A DNA stretch of 7,904 nucleotides from the NCBI GenBank assembly GCA_047973165.1, contig JBKEBM010000004.1, positions 1-7,904 on the forward strand, read 5' to 3'. Both the position numbers and the translations under genes were made by a program. Shown in pieces: positions 1 through 6,323 of this stretch. How positions within the stretch are numbered: position 1 is the first letter of the stretch; each line of letters starts with the position of its first letter. The notes beneath the pieces are model-generated. The model was given only the letters and a program-made list of their open reading frames with translations. It was not told the DNA's origin and did no database searches. The stretch is from JBKEAD01 sp047973165 (GTDB lineage Bacteria; Verrucomicrobiota; Verrucomicrobiia; Chthoniobacterales; JBKEAD01).

Positions 1-1
1 G

Positions 2-97
2 GACAAAACAAGTCTTTACGGCCTCGGCAACATCGGTCGTAATATGCTAAAATTCACCGCGACGCCTGTCGAACAAACGATTCTTATTACCAAATGA
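2..97 (+). CDS. Probable 3' end of an upstream gene (5' part outside window)
   Basis: The frame starting at base 2 is open from the window edge to a TGA at 95-97. It encodes about 31 residues, beginning DKTSLYGLGNIGRNM and ending TILITK. The stop shares bases with the ATG of the next gene (ATGA at 94-97), the same overlap seen at the aminotransferase/thiE junction in this window. The next gene also has no Shine-Dalgarno sequence of its own, which fits translational coupling to an upstream reading frame. I do not recognise the product. A run of this length stays open by chance fairly often, so support rests mainly on the overlap geometry. The alternative is a noncoding leader with a promoter: there is a weak TTTACG (15-20) and TAATAT (40-45) pair, but its 19-base spacer is poor. 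Confidence 0.4.
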   Translation, partial: DKTSLYGLGNIGRNMLKFTATPVEQTILITK

Positions 98-1026
98 CTC
101 AGCCAAAGCTCCAATCCATCCCCTCCCCTGAAAAACTTCACCGTGTCATTCTCAACACCGACGCAAAAAACGAAGCCGACGATCAGTTTGCGATTGTCCA
201 TGCGCTGCTGACCACGTCGTTCGAGATTCATAGCATTATTCCCGCGCATTTCGGTCCGGGTACATCGCCTGGCGAGGATACGAGGCAGGCAAGCTGGGAT
301 GAGGTGAATCTCCTGCTGCGGCTGATGAGCCTGAAAGACAAAGTGCGCGTTGATCCAGGCGCAGGAAGAGCTTTACCGAATGAAGCGACACCTCAACCCT
401 CACCCGGTGCAGAGTTGATTGTCAGCGAGGCCATGAAGGATGATCCTCGCCCTCTGAACGTGCTCTTTTTTGGTCCGCTGACCGATATGGCTTCGGCAAT
501 TTTGATGGAGCCGCGTATTCGTGAGCGCAATCTGCACATCATCTGGGTTGGCGGCGCGGAAGGACTCACGCATTACGGCAAGGAGTTCAATCTTTCCAAC
601 GATGTTCATGCAGCCAATGTCGTGATGCGTTCGCCGATTCCCGTTTCGCAGATTCCCTATCCGCTCTATGGGCATTTCTGCGTGGGCCACGAGGAACTGC
701 TGGCAAAGGTCTTCCCGCACGGTCCGCTGGGCAGATATCTGGTGGAGCAACTGATCGAGCATAGTCGTCGCGTGAATACGATGGCGAATGAATACCATTC
801 GCTGGGCGACTCACCGGCGGTCGGCGTGCTGATCGCCCCACACTCAGGGCGGTGGCAGATGCGAGCTGCACCGATTTATGACCCGGAAACATGCGATGTT
901 TCCCAGCGCCTGGAGAATGTCCGGCCTGTGCGTGAATACGAGACTTTCGACGCACGGTTTTTACTGGAGGATTTTTTTGCAAAAATCGCCCGATTCGCTG
1001 ACAGAACCAGCAAGCCGATTGATTGA
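94..1026 (+). CDS. Nucleoside hydrolase-like protein (IU-NH superfamily, DAKNEADD variant)
   Basis: A 310-residue protein, the usual length for inosine/uridine-preferring nucleoside hydrolases. These Ca2+-dependent enzymes cut the N-glycosidic bond of ribonucleosides in salvage, and this one is probably cytoplasmic because no signal peptide is visible. The N-terminal metal motif reads NTDAKNEADDQFA (residues 21-33). It differs from the canonical DTDPGxDD by Asn for the first Asp and two extra residues before the Asp pair D29-D30. Other landmarks are present: a hydrophobic strand ending in GPLTDMA (127-133), the EFN motif at 164-166 followed by D170, and a C-terminal GDSPA with D239 where the last metal Asp belongs. 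All but one of the metal-ligand positions are therefore kept. The altered motif resembles a separate nucleoside-hydrolase-like subgroup, so the natural substrate is uncertain. The start is the ATG inside the ATGA overlap with the preceding frame; no Shine-Dalgarno is seen. Confidence 0.85.
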   Translation: MTQPKLQSIPSPEKLHRVILNTDAKNEADDQFAIVHALLTTSFEIHSIIPAHFGPGTSPGEDTRQASWDEVNLLLRLMSLKDKVRVDPGAGRALPNEATPQPSPGAELIVSEAMKDDPRPLNVLFFGPLTDMASAILMEPRIRERNLHIIWVGGAEGLTHYGKEFNLSNDVHAANVVMRSPIPVSQIPYPLYGHFCVGHEELLAKVFPHGPLGRYLVEQLIEHSRRVNTMANEYHSLGDSPAVGVLIAPHSGRWQMRAAPIYDPETCDVSQRLENVRPVREYETFDARFLLEDFFAKIARFADRTSKPID

Positions 1027-1104
1027 TTGTGCGAATTTCGCCAATTTATCTCATTAAATCGTATTACAGAATGAGGATAAGCAAGAGCAAAGTGGCTCTA
1101 CAGT

Positions 1105-1485
1105 TCACGCAGCAAAACTCTCTCCGCAGGAGCAATGATCGCTCGCATTCGGATTCGTAATCTGAAAGCCGCCTTTTTGTAAATCATCCGAATACTGCAA
1201 CTCCGATCCGCTGATAAAAAGAGCACTCTTCGGATCGATCACCACCCGTCCCCCCCGGGCCTCCACCAGGATATCCCGCTCAGCAGGCCCCTCGACCAGG
1301 TCCATCTTGTATTGAAGCCCGGAACAGCCCCCACCGACAACGGCGATGCGAAGTGCACCCAGGGCAGAACCCTGCTTAGCAATCAGAACGCTGAGTTTTT
1401 TGCCCGCACTCTCTGCAATACGGAGGAGCTTTTCATTGCCAATTTTGTATTGGACATCCCGTGAAACTGTAATGCCTGAAGACAT
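1105..1485 (-). CDS. A-type iron-sulfur cluster carrier/insertion protein (IscA/ErpA/SufA family)
   Basis: A 126-residue protein from the ATG at 1485, of family-typical size. A-type carriers take up Fe-S clusters and pass them to apoproteins in the cytoplasm. The three ligand cysteines are all present: C54 in GGGCSGLQY (51-59), and C118 and C120 in HCSCGESF near the C-terminus. The family stretches VVIDPKSALFISGSELQY and FQITNPNA lie between them. The GGGCSG form and the NPNA stretch are closest to ErpA, but I cannot separate ErpA, SufA and IscA with certainty. The reading frame extends upstream to a TTG at 1521, which would add 12 residues (MTREAALAYSLS). I prefer the ATG because family members begin just before the ITxS strand, but a weak AAGG lies about 11 bases before the TTG, so the longer form is possible. 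The gene lies 48 bases (12 from the TTG) after the acetate permease on the same strand and probably shares its transcript. Confidence 0.9.
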   Translation of the reverse strand: MSSGITVSRDVQYKIGNEKLLRIAESAGKKLSVLIAKQGSALGALRIAVVGGGCSGLQYKMDLVEGPAERDILVEARGGRVVIDPKSALFISGSELQYSDDLQKGGFQITNPNASDHCSCGESFAA

Positions 1486-1533
1486 GCTCAAAGAATATGC
1501 CAAGGCTGCTTCCCTGGTCAAGCAAGCCGGACC

Positions 1534-3129
1534 TTAATGCTCGGTAGCTTTTTCCGCACCCATACCGGTATTTGAACGAACTTTCAGTTCGGTAAAGCGC
1601 TCCTCGGCTGTAGGTTCACGACTGCAAAGCGTGCCGATGAAAGCCGCCAGAAAACCAAGAGGAATGCTGGCCAAGGCTGGATTTTTCAGAGGAAAAATCG
1701 CATTCTCTTTCATGATTTCCGGACCAATGAGGATCAGAATAATGCTCGATGCGAGCCCGACTGCGAGCCCGGAAACTGCACCAACTGTATTAAAGCGTTT
1801 CCAGAAAATGGAAAAAACGAGCACCGGCAGATTCGCACTCGCCGCCACGGCAAAAGCCAGTCCGACAAGGAAAGCGACGTTAACCTTCGAGCCAATCGCA
1901 ATCGCAATCACAATCGAAGCCGCACCGACAACAAAGGCCGTGATACGAGCTACACGCACCTCTTCACCAGGGCGGTGTTCTTTTCCATGATGCAAAACGT
2001 TCGTGTAAAAATCATGCGCAAAGCTGGTGCTCGCACTGATCGTTAGTCCCGCAACCACGGCCAGAATCGTCGCAAAAGCAACCGCACTGATAAAGGCGAA
2101 GAAAATCTCCCCACCCAGGAAGCGGGCCAGCTCCGGAGCAGCCATATTATTTCCACCATGTTCACGAATGTAATCCGGCCCCATGAGACTCGCTGCACCG
2201 AAACCAAAAAAGGTCGTCATGATATAAAACAACCCGATGATAATCATAGCCCACACAACACTCGAACGGGCAGTTTTTGCATCCGGAACTGTATAAAAAC
2301 GAATGAGAATGTGAGGCAGCCCGGCCGTTCCAAACACAAGCGCCAGTCCCAGCGAAATCTGATCCCAGGGATTTTTAAAAATCAGCCCCGGCGTTAAAAA
2401 ATTCCGTGTCACCTCCGTGCCGTCCGCAGCCGTCGAAGTAATAGCCGTCAGCGAATCAAAAAACTTCATGATGCTGAAATCAAATTTCTGCATCACCAGA
2501 ATGCTCAGAAAAATACTTCCGCTCATCAGCAAAACCGCCTTGATAATCTGCACCCAGGTCGTCGCCAGCATCCCGCCAAAAACGACATAAATAACCATCA
2601 GGATTCCTACGCCAATCACAGCCTGTTCATACGAAAAAACCGGTATCAGTAACTGCACCAGTGCCCCCGCCCCCACCATCTGCGCAATCATATAAAAAAT
2701 GGAGACCGTCAGTGTGCTCAGCGAGGCCATCGCACGAACGGGACGCGGCTTTAAACGATAAGCAAGCACGTCGGCCATCGTATATTTACCCGAGTTTCGG
2801 AGCGGTTCCGCCACGATGAAAAGAACCGTCAGGTAGGCAACCAAAAAGCCCACGGAATACATAAAGCCGTCGTATCCATTCATCGCAATCATCCCGGCAA
2901 TACCCAGAAAACTTGCGGCACTCATATAGTCACCAGCCACGGCAAGACCATTTTGCCACCCGGTGATACGCCGCCCCGCCGCAAAGTATGCACTCGAACC
3001 GCTCGACTTACGCGCACTCAGGTAAGTAATAACCAGCGTAGCTCCAACAAAAGCCAGAAACATAATGAGTGCTGCGTAATTTTGCGGTGCAGCCTCCGCC
3101 TGACTAGCAAGAAAAAGGAAATTGCTCAT
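1534..3129 (-). CDS. actP: Cation/acetate symporter, ActP type (SSS family)
   Basis: A 531-residue polytopic inner-membrane protein of the sodium:solute symporter family; E. coli ActP has 549. It imports acetate and related short carboxylates driven by a cation gradient. The match to ActP is close along the length: NGLAVAGDYMSAASFLGI (60-77), a YDGFMYSVGFLVAYL helix (86-100), EPLRNSGKYTMADVLAYRL (108-126), TTWVQIIKAVLLM (190-202), GLPHILIRFYTVPDAKTARS (270-289) and a conserved helix around ISAVAFATILAVVAGLTISAS (347-367) in the region of the Na+ site. About 13 hydrophobic segments can be counted. The N-terminus (MSNFLFLASQAEAAP) is short and lacks the basic residues of a normal signal peptide, although E. 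coli ActP starts with a longer hydrophobic leader. The ATG is 3 bases after the stop of the DUF485 gene, the usual yjcH-actP arrangement, so the two are translated together. No acetyl-CoA synthetase gene is in the window. Confidence 0.95.
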   Translation of the reverse strand: MSNFLFLASQAEAAPQNYAALIMFLAFVGATLVITYLSARKSSGSSAYFAAGRRITGWQNGLAVAGDYMSAASFLGIAGMIAMNGYDGFMYSVGFLVAYLTVLFIVAEPLRNSGKYTMADVLAYRLKPRPVRAMASLSTLTVSIFYMIAQMVGAGALVQLLIPVFSYEQAVIGVGILMVIYVVFGGMLATTWVQIIKAVLLMSGSIFLSILVMQKFDFSIMKFFDSLTAITSTAADGTEVTRNFLTPGLIFKNPWDQISLGLALVFGTAGLPHILIRFYTVPDAKTARSSVVWAMIIIGLFYIMTTFFGFGAASLMGPDYIREHGGNNMAAPELARFLGGEIFFAFISAVAFATILAVVAGLTISASTSFAHDFYTNVLHHGKEHRPGEEVRVARITAFVVGAASIVIAIAIGSKVNVAFLVGLAFAVAASANLPVLVFSIFWKRFNTVGAVSGLAVGLASSIILILIGPEIMKENAIFPLKNPALASIPLGFLAAFIGTLCSREPTAEERFTELKVRSNTGMGAEKATEH

Positions 3130-3132
3130 GGC

Positions 3133-3555
3133 TTATTTACGAAGAAATTTTGTGAAAATAGCGGCAGACTTTTTATCCCATCCGGCAGCAGCCGCGACAT
3201 AAAGAAAAGCCAGTATCCAGGCCATAAAAAACTGCGAAAGCGCAAACGCATAAGCAAGATTCATACTCCCCCAGACTTTTTTTTCCATCAGTCCTGGACA
3301 CCAACCCACAAGGATCGGCAATGTAAAATAATAGATCACAAAAAAGATGGTCGCCGGAACGATGAAGCGAGCCTTCGAAGCAAGCAAGGCCTTGAAGTCA
3401 CTGTCTTCGGCAATGGCATTCCAGTCCGCAGTATCGAAATCCTCGACAGCCGTTTTTTCATGTTCAGGTTTATCTCTCGAACGCCCCAGCGGAGCAATAT
3501 CCGTAGGAGCAGCAGATTCAGGAGTCAGATCGGGGGAATCGTCAGATGGAGGCAT
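3133..3555 (-). CDS. yjcH: DUF485 inner-membrane protein (YjcH-like), partner of ActP
   Basis: A 140-residue protein with two predicted membrane helices, about residues 62-86 (ARFIVPATIFFVIYYFTLPI) and 98-124 (through AYAFALSQFFMAWILAFLYV). They are preceded by the DFKALLASKARF segment typical of DUF485. In enterobacteria this small protein is encoded just before ActP and is thought to assist or accompany the symporter; its exact role is not settled. Here the core sits at residues 50-140. It is preceded by about 50 hydrophilic residues rich in Asp, Glu, Pro and Ser, which the ~104-residue E. coli YjcH lacks. The ATG at 3555 has only a GAGG about 17 bases upstream, too far for a good Shine-Dalgarno. 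It is the first gene of the leftward operon with actP (3-base gap) and probably the Fe-S carrier. Confidence 0.9.
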   Translation of the reverse strand: MPPSDDSPDLTPESAAPTDIAPLGRSRDKPEHEKTAVEDFDTADWNAIAEDSDFKALLASKARFIVPATIFFVIYYFTLPILVGWCPGLMEKKVWGSMNLAYAFALSQFFMAWILAFLYVAAAAGWDKKSAAIFTKFLRK

Positions 3556-3769
3556 AAAGGCTGAAGATTTACCTCATTAACCTATTACTTGTCCAGCACC
3601 CATCTGCAGAAAACCACGGCGCACTGCGGCCTCTATCACAGATCAAAAGAATCGAGTAAATCAATCATAGATCCTTTCATTAAAAATCGCGGTAAATAAA
3701 AAATTCTCGAATTAAAAGAGGAACGATCTTGCGCCACGCCAAAAGCTTGCCATTTTATTAAACAGCCTT
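3556..3769. promoter_or_regulatory. Divergent intergenic region between yjcH-actP and the permease-thioesterase gene
   Basis: These 214 bases separate two outward-facing genes and must hold the promoter of the leftward operon and probably that of the rightward gene. The stretch from about 3640 to 3770 is AT-rich compared with its surroundings. Two candidate protein-binding sites are visible. TGCGG-6 bases-TCACA at 3625-3640 has CRP-type spacing, but only the right half matches the consensus. AATTC-TC-GAATT at 3702-3713 is a perfect short inverted repeat. No convincing -35/-10 pair with 16-18 base spacing was found on either strand. The rightward start has no Shine-Dalgarno. Confidence 0.5.
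3702..3713. repeat. Short perfect inverted repeat AATTC-TC-GAATT, possible operator
   Basis: Two 5-base arms with a 2-base centre form a perfect dyad in the divergent intergenic region, 56 bases before the permease-thioesterase start. It could be a regulator half-site pair. The surroundings are AT-rich, where such short dyads also arise by chance, and the symmetry does not extend beyond the arms. Confidence 0.25.
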
Positions 3770-5695
3770 ATGTCCAACTCTGCCTCAACAACGCCACGCT
3801 GGTTCAACACTTGCCTCTGGGGAAACACCGTAGCCTTCTCCTGGATGTGGGGACTCGGACTCTTTTTCTCCGTCCAGTTCACCTCACAATTCGGCCTCTT
3901 TGGTCTCCTCAGTTTTGCCATCCCAAATTTCCTTGGCCTCCTCTCCTTTGGCCTGGTTACCCACCACCTCGCTCGCAGACAGGAGGGTGGCTCCGAATCT
4001 CTCGGACGCTTCTTCGTCGGTTTCTCCCGCCCCTTCCGACTTGTCTTCTTTCTCTATCAGGTCATCGCAATCACTCTCACCATTTTTGCTCTGATAAACT
4101 ACGGCTGGCGTCCGCTGCAAATGCAACCCGAAACCCTCTACCTCCCCCTCACACTCTTCATCGCACTCGCCGCCGCCACCCTCTTCGGTGAAGAATTTAA
4201 TATCAAACGCATCAAGTGGAGTCACGGCGTCATCGCACTCATCACCCTCGTCTGCATCATCATTCTTTTAAATGCAGCCAAAATCATGTCAAATATCCCC
4301 AAAGTCGAAGTCGAGTCCCTCCCGACAAACGACCTCAACTACTGGGGCTACGCCGTCCCCATCATCGTCGGCTTCCTCCTCGGCCCCTGGCTCGATCTTC
4401 AGCAATGGCAACGCGCCATCCAGATGCACCGCGAACGCGTCTCCATCGCCGCCGCCTACACCGTAGGCTCCCTCCAGTTCTTCCTCATGCTCATCTTCCA
4501 CGGCACCCTCGCACTCTGGGCACTCGGCCAGGGAGCCAGCGAATACGCACGCACCGGCCTCGGCGGCTACCAATACTCGCACGACGCGATTATGAACCTC
4601 CTCTTCCACCAGGCAAGTGCCCACCCCTGGATATTCGGCGCCTACTGCGTCTTCCTCTCCGCCTGTATCCTCACCACCCTCGACAGTGGCTACATCGCCG
4701 TCCGCTGGTTCCTCCAAAGCAACGTCAAACTCAGCAACAACCCCGTCTTCGCACTCATCCCCACCAATCTTGTCACCTCCCCCATCCCCATGTTTCTCGT
4801 CTGTGGAGCCATCGCACTCCTCGGCTCCATCCTTGGGCTCGAACTCGAGTATTTCATGATTTTTTATGCGACCTTCCTTGTCGGATACTCCGCCCTGGCC
4901 GTCGCTCGCTGCTATGTGACCACTTCGGCAGACGCCATTCCACAGGTAAAAATGTTCTCCATCGGCGCACTTTCCGTCGTCATTTTCGCCTACGGATATT
5001 TTTTAAATTACCCCATCTTCATGATGCTCGGATCCATGATTCCGCTCGGCTATGTCATCTGGCTTCTCTTTAAACCAACCGCCAGCGAAGACTTCGTAAA
5101 CGACAACGACAAACTCAACGCCATCTCTGACCAGGGCTTCATCCGCCCCGAAAACTCCCCCCGTCCGCAACCCGTATCGATCCCCGAAAACGAATCCGGC
5201 GATCTTCCCCAGGGCGGAGCCGGACAAGCCCCTCCCGAGTTCAGCACCGAAGCAGCACCCGCCGGCAAACATCATCTCAGCGGACACTTCGAAGGCAAAT
5301 GGTTCGTCCACTCCTTCGTCGCAACCTACGGCGACACCAACTCCGTCGGAAATGTTTACTTCGGCATGTATGCCATGTGGGTCGGCAAAACACGTGAACT
5401 CTTCTTCAATCACGTAATGCCAAAATTTAACCTGAAAAACTCCCCTTACTACATCCTCACCCGATCCTTCGAGCATAAGTTCATGCACGAAACCCGCGAA
5501 TTCGCAACCGTCAGCGTCCGAATCCGCATCGCAAATTACAACCGAAAATTTGTAACTCTCGAACACGAAATCTACGACACCGACGAACGCCTCCTCGGCA
5601 AAGGAAAACAAAGCCTCCTCTTCGTAGCCTCCAGCGACTACCGCATGATCGACGTCCCTGCCGACGTCACAGCAGCCTTCATCAAACACGTCTAA
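3770..5695 (+). CDS. Fusion of an SSS-like membrane permease with a C-terminal hotdog acyl-thioesterase (CalE7/enediyne-type)
   Basis: A 641-residue protein in three parts. Residues 14-435 contain 11-12 hydrophobic helices. GPWLDLQQWQRA (205-216) and the helix LSACILTTLDSGYIAVRW (296-313) resemble the QR and TxDS motifs of sodium:solute symporters, so a Na+-coupled LeuT-fold transporter is likely; its substrate cannot be read. Residues 436-503 are a hydrophilic linker rich in Pro, Glu, Asp and Gly. Residues 505-630 are a hotdog domain of the 4HBT/YbgC superfamily, hydrolysing acyl-CoA or acyl-carrier thioesters: GDTNSVGNVYFGMY, then TRELFF, a central EHKFMHETREFATVSVRIRI and a terminal GKGKQSLLFV. 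The classical catalytic Asp is replaced by N524, and R542 follows 18 residues later, the Asn/Arg pair and spacing I recall for CalE7. If the helix count is even, the C-terminal enzyme faces the cytoplasm. The ATG has no Shine-Dalgarno, but the next ATG (M26) lies inside the first helix. Third codon positions are strongly biased to C. The fold calls are firm; coupling of hydrolysis to transport is inference. Confidence 0.85.
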   Translation: MSNSASTTPRWFNTCLWGNTVAFSWMWGLGLFFSVQFTSQFGLFGLLSFAIPNFLGLLSFGLVTHHLARRQEGGSESLGRFFVGFSRPFRLVFFLYQVIAITLTIFALINYGWRPLQMQPETLYLPLTLFIALAAATLFGEEFNIKRIKWSHGVIALITLVCIIILLNAAKIMSNIPKVEVESLPTNDLNYWGYAVPIIVGFLLGPWLDLQQWQRAIQMHRERVSIAAAYTVGSLQFFLMLIFHGTLALWALGQGASEYARTGLGGYQYSHDAIMNLLFHQASAHPWIFGAYCVFLSACILTTLDSGYIAVRWFLQSNVKLSNNPVFALIPTNLVTSPIPMFLVCGAIALLGSILGLELEYFMIFYATFLVGYSALAVARCYVTTSADAIPQVKMFSIGALSVVIFAYGYFLNYPIFMMLGSMIPLGYVIWLLFKPTASEDFVNDNDKLNAISDQGFIRPENSPRPQPVSIPENESGDLPQGGAGQAPPEFSTEAAPAGKHHLSGHFEGKWFVHSFVATYGDTNSVGNVYFGMYAMWVGKTRELFFNHVMPKFNLKNSPYYILTRSFEHKFMHETREFATVSVRIRIANYNRKFVTLEHEIYDTDERLLGKGKQSLLFVASSDYRMIDVPADVTAAFIKHV

Positions 5696-5866
5696 GCCCC
5701 CCTTCTTACTCTTCTTAATGTCCTCGGCATCTACACCGACGGGGGAGGCAGTTACAGTTACGTCGCAACAGTGCCGGAGCCTTCGGGCGTTTTACTGCTG
5801 ACTTCGAGGATGGCTGCTTTATTCGTTCGCTCACGTTGCGAAAAAGCTGCCAGCATCAGAAAATAA
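5696..5866 (+). pseudogene. Relic of a PEP-CTERM sorted exported protein (C-terminal fragment)
   Basis: Directly after the fusion gene stop, one frame stays open from 5696 to a TAA at 5864-5866. It contains GGGSYSYVATVPEPSGVLLL, a short hydrophobic stretch and FVRSR. A Thr-Val-Pro-Glu-Pro-Ser tail (5768-5785), hydrophobic residues and a basic cluster is the layout of PEP-CTERM signals, which exosortase recognises on exported proteins. The hydrophobic part is interrupted by Ser, Arg and Met and is weaker than in working signals. No start codon precedes the motif in frame, so this looks like the eroded end of a lost gene. By chance it shares the frame of the fusion gene across that gene's TAA. 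The following bases to 5951 show no further gene. They include a weak GAGAA/TTCTC hairpin at 5881-5899, not followed by a U tract. Confidence 0.5.
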
Positions 5867-5951
5867 TACCGTAGCAGCCGGAGAAGTAATTTTTTTCTCT
5901 CAATAAAAATCGTTGCCACTCCTGAAGTCGGGCGGCTAATTTTTCAGGGTT

Positions 5952-6323
5952 GTGATTCAGGTTATTTTTAATGAAATCAGTGCTGCCGAAATGGCAGGCT
6001 TACCCAAAGAACTTCAGCTCGACCTTCTGTCAGAATTTCAGTTTCTGCCGGAAGACCTGGAGAATCTCGAAAGTGACGAACGCTTTGGCCGCGTGGCACG
6101 CGAGGGGCACAAACTCCTGCGCTACCGCACAAAAGATTATCGGATTTACTTCAGCCAGCGTGACGAGGGATTGCAAATCCATCGCGTCCTTCACAAAAAC
6201 ACTATTCGCGATTTCCTCTTTCGCTCAAACCTCCCCATGGCCGAAGAAGATGAAGCCCTCTCCAAAGCCGGCGGCTTCTGGGAACTTATCGAAGAGGCTC
6301 ACAGCAAGGGGCCACAACACTGA
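5952..6323 (+). CDS. RelE/ParE-fold small protein (toxin-like, no antitoxin visible)
   Basis: A 123-residue protein from a GTG start, with CAGGG just upstream serving as Shine-Dalgarno. The centre (residues 45-92) has the look of the RelE/ParE superfamily: a basic stretch RVAREGHKLLRYRTKDYRIYF followed by a short turn and the strand LQIHRVLHKNTIRDFLFR. The DYRIYF strand and the final strand with His and Arg match the positions where RelE toxins bind and cut mRNA on the ribosome. An N-terminal part rich in Leu and Glu (19-45) forms the expected helices. About 30 acidic residues at the C-terminus (94-123) are extra to the core. No antitoxin gene lies next to it: upstream is a relic and noncoding sequence, and downstream is an aminotransferase whose ATG overlaps the stop by one base (TGATG). 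This suggests a domesticated or regulatory role in an operon more than a free toxin module. Confidence 0.7.
   Translation: MIQVIFNEISAAEMAGLPKELQLDLLSEFQFLPEDLENLESDERFGRVAREGHKLLRYRTKDYRIYFSQRDEGLQIHRVLHKNTIRDFLFRSNLPMAEEDEALSKAGGFWELIEEAHSKGPQH

Noticed and set aside
1084..1099. AGAGC-6 bases-GCTCT hairpin between the convergent genes as a terminator
   Set aside because: The stem is only 5 base pairs and neither strand has a T run after it.
2953..3564. 203-codon + strand open frame opposite actP and yjcH
   Set aside because: It is antisense to two confidently identified genes, and its translation shows no domain.
3729..3761. Promoter TTGCGC ... TATTAA before the fusion gene
   Set aside because: The spacer is 21 bases, too long, and the leader would be nearly absent.
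4216..5073. 285-codon + strand open frame inside the fusion gene, rich in Arg, His and Pro
   Set aside because: It is a frame-shifted reading of the C-rich membrane domain. The translation is a biased RHP-rich string, typical of an out-of-frame shadow.
5003..5689. 228-codon open frame on the - strand opposite the thioesterase part of the fusion gene
   Set aside because: It is a shadow: the C-ending codons of the real + strand gene remove stops from this antisense frame. Its translation is an acidic, low-complexity string without family motifs, while the + frame has clear domains.
5913..5942. Promoter TTGCCA-18 bases-TAATTT before the RelE-like gene
   Set aside because: The -35 is good, but the -10 matches at only 3 of 6 positions, and the expected transcript start would fall on or after the Shine-Dalgarno CAGGG.
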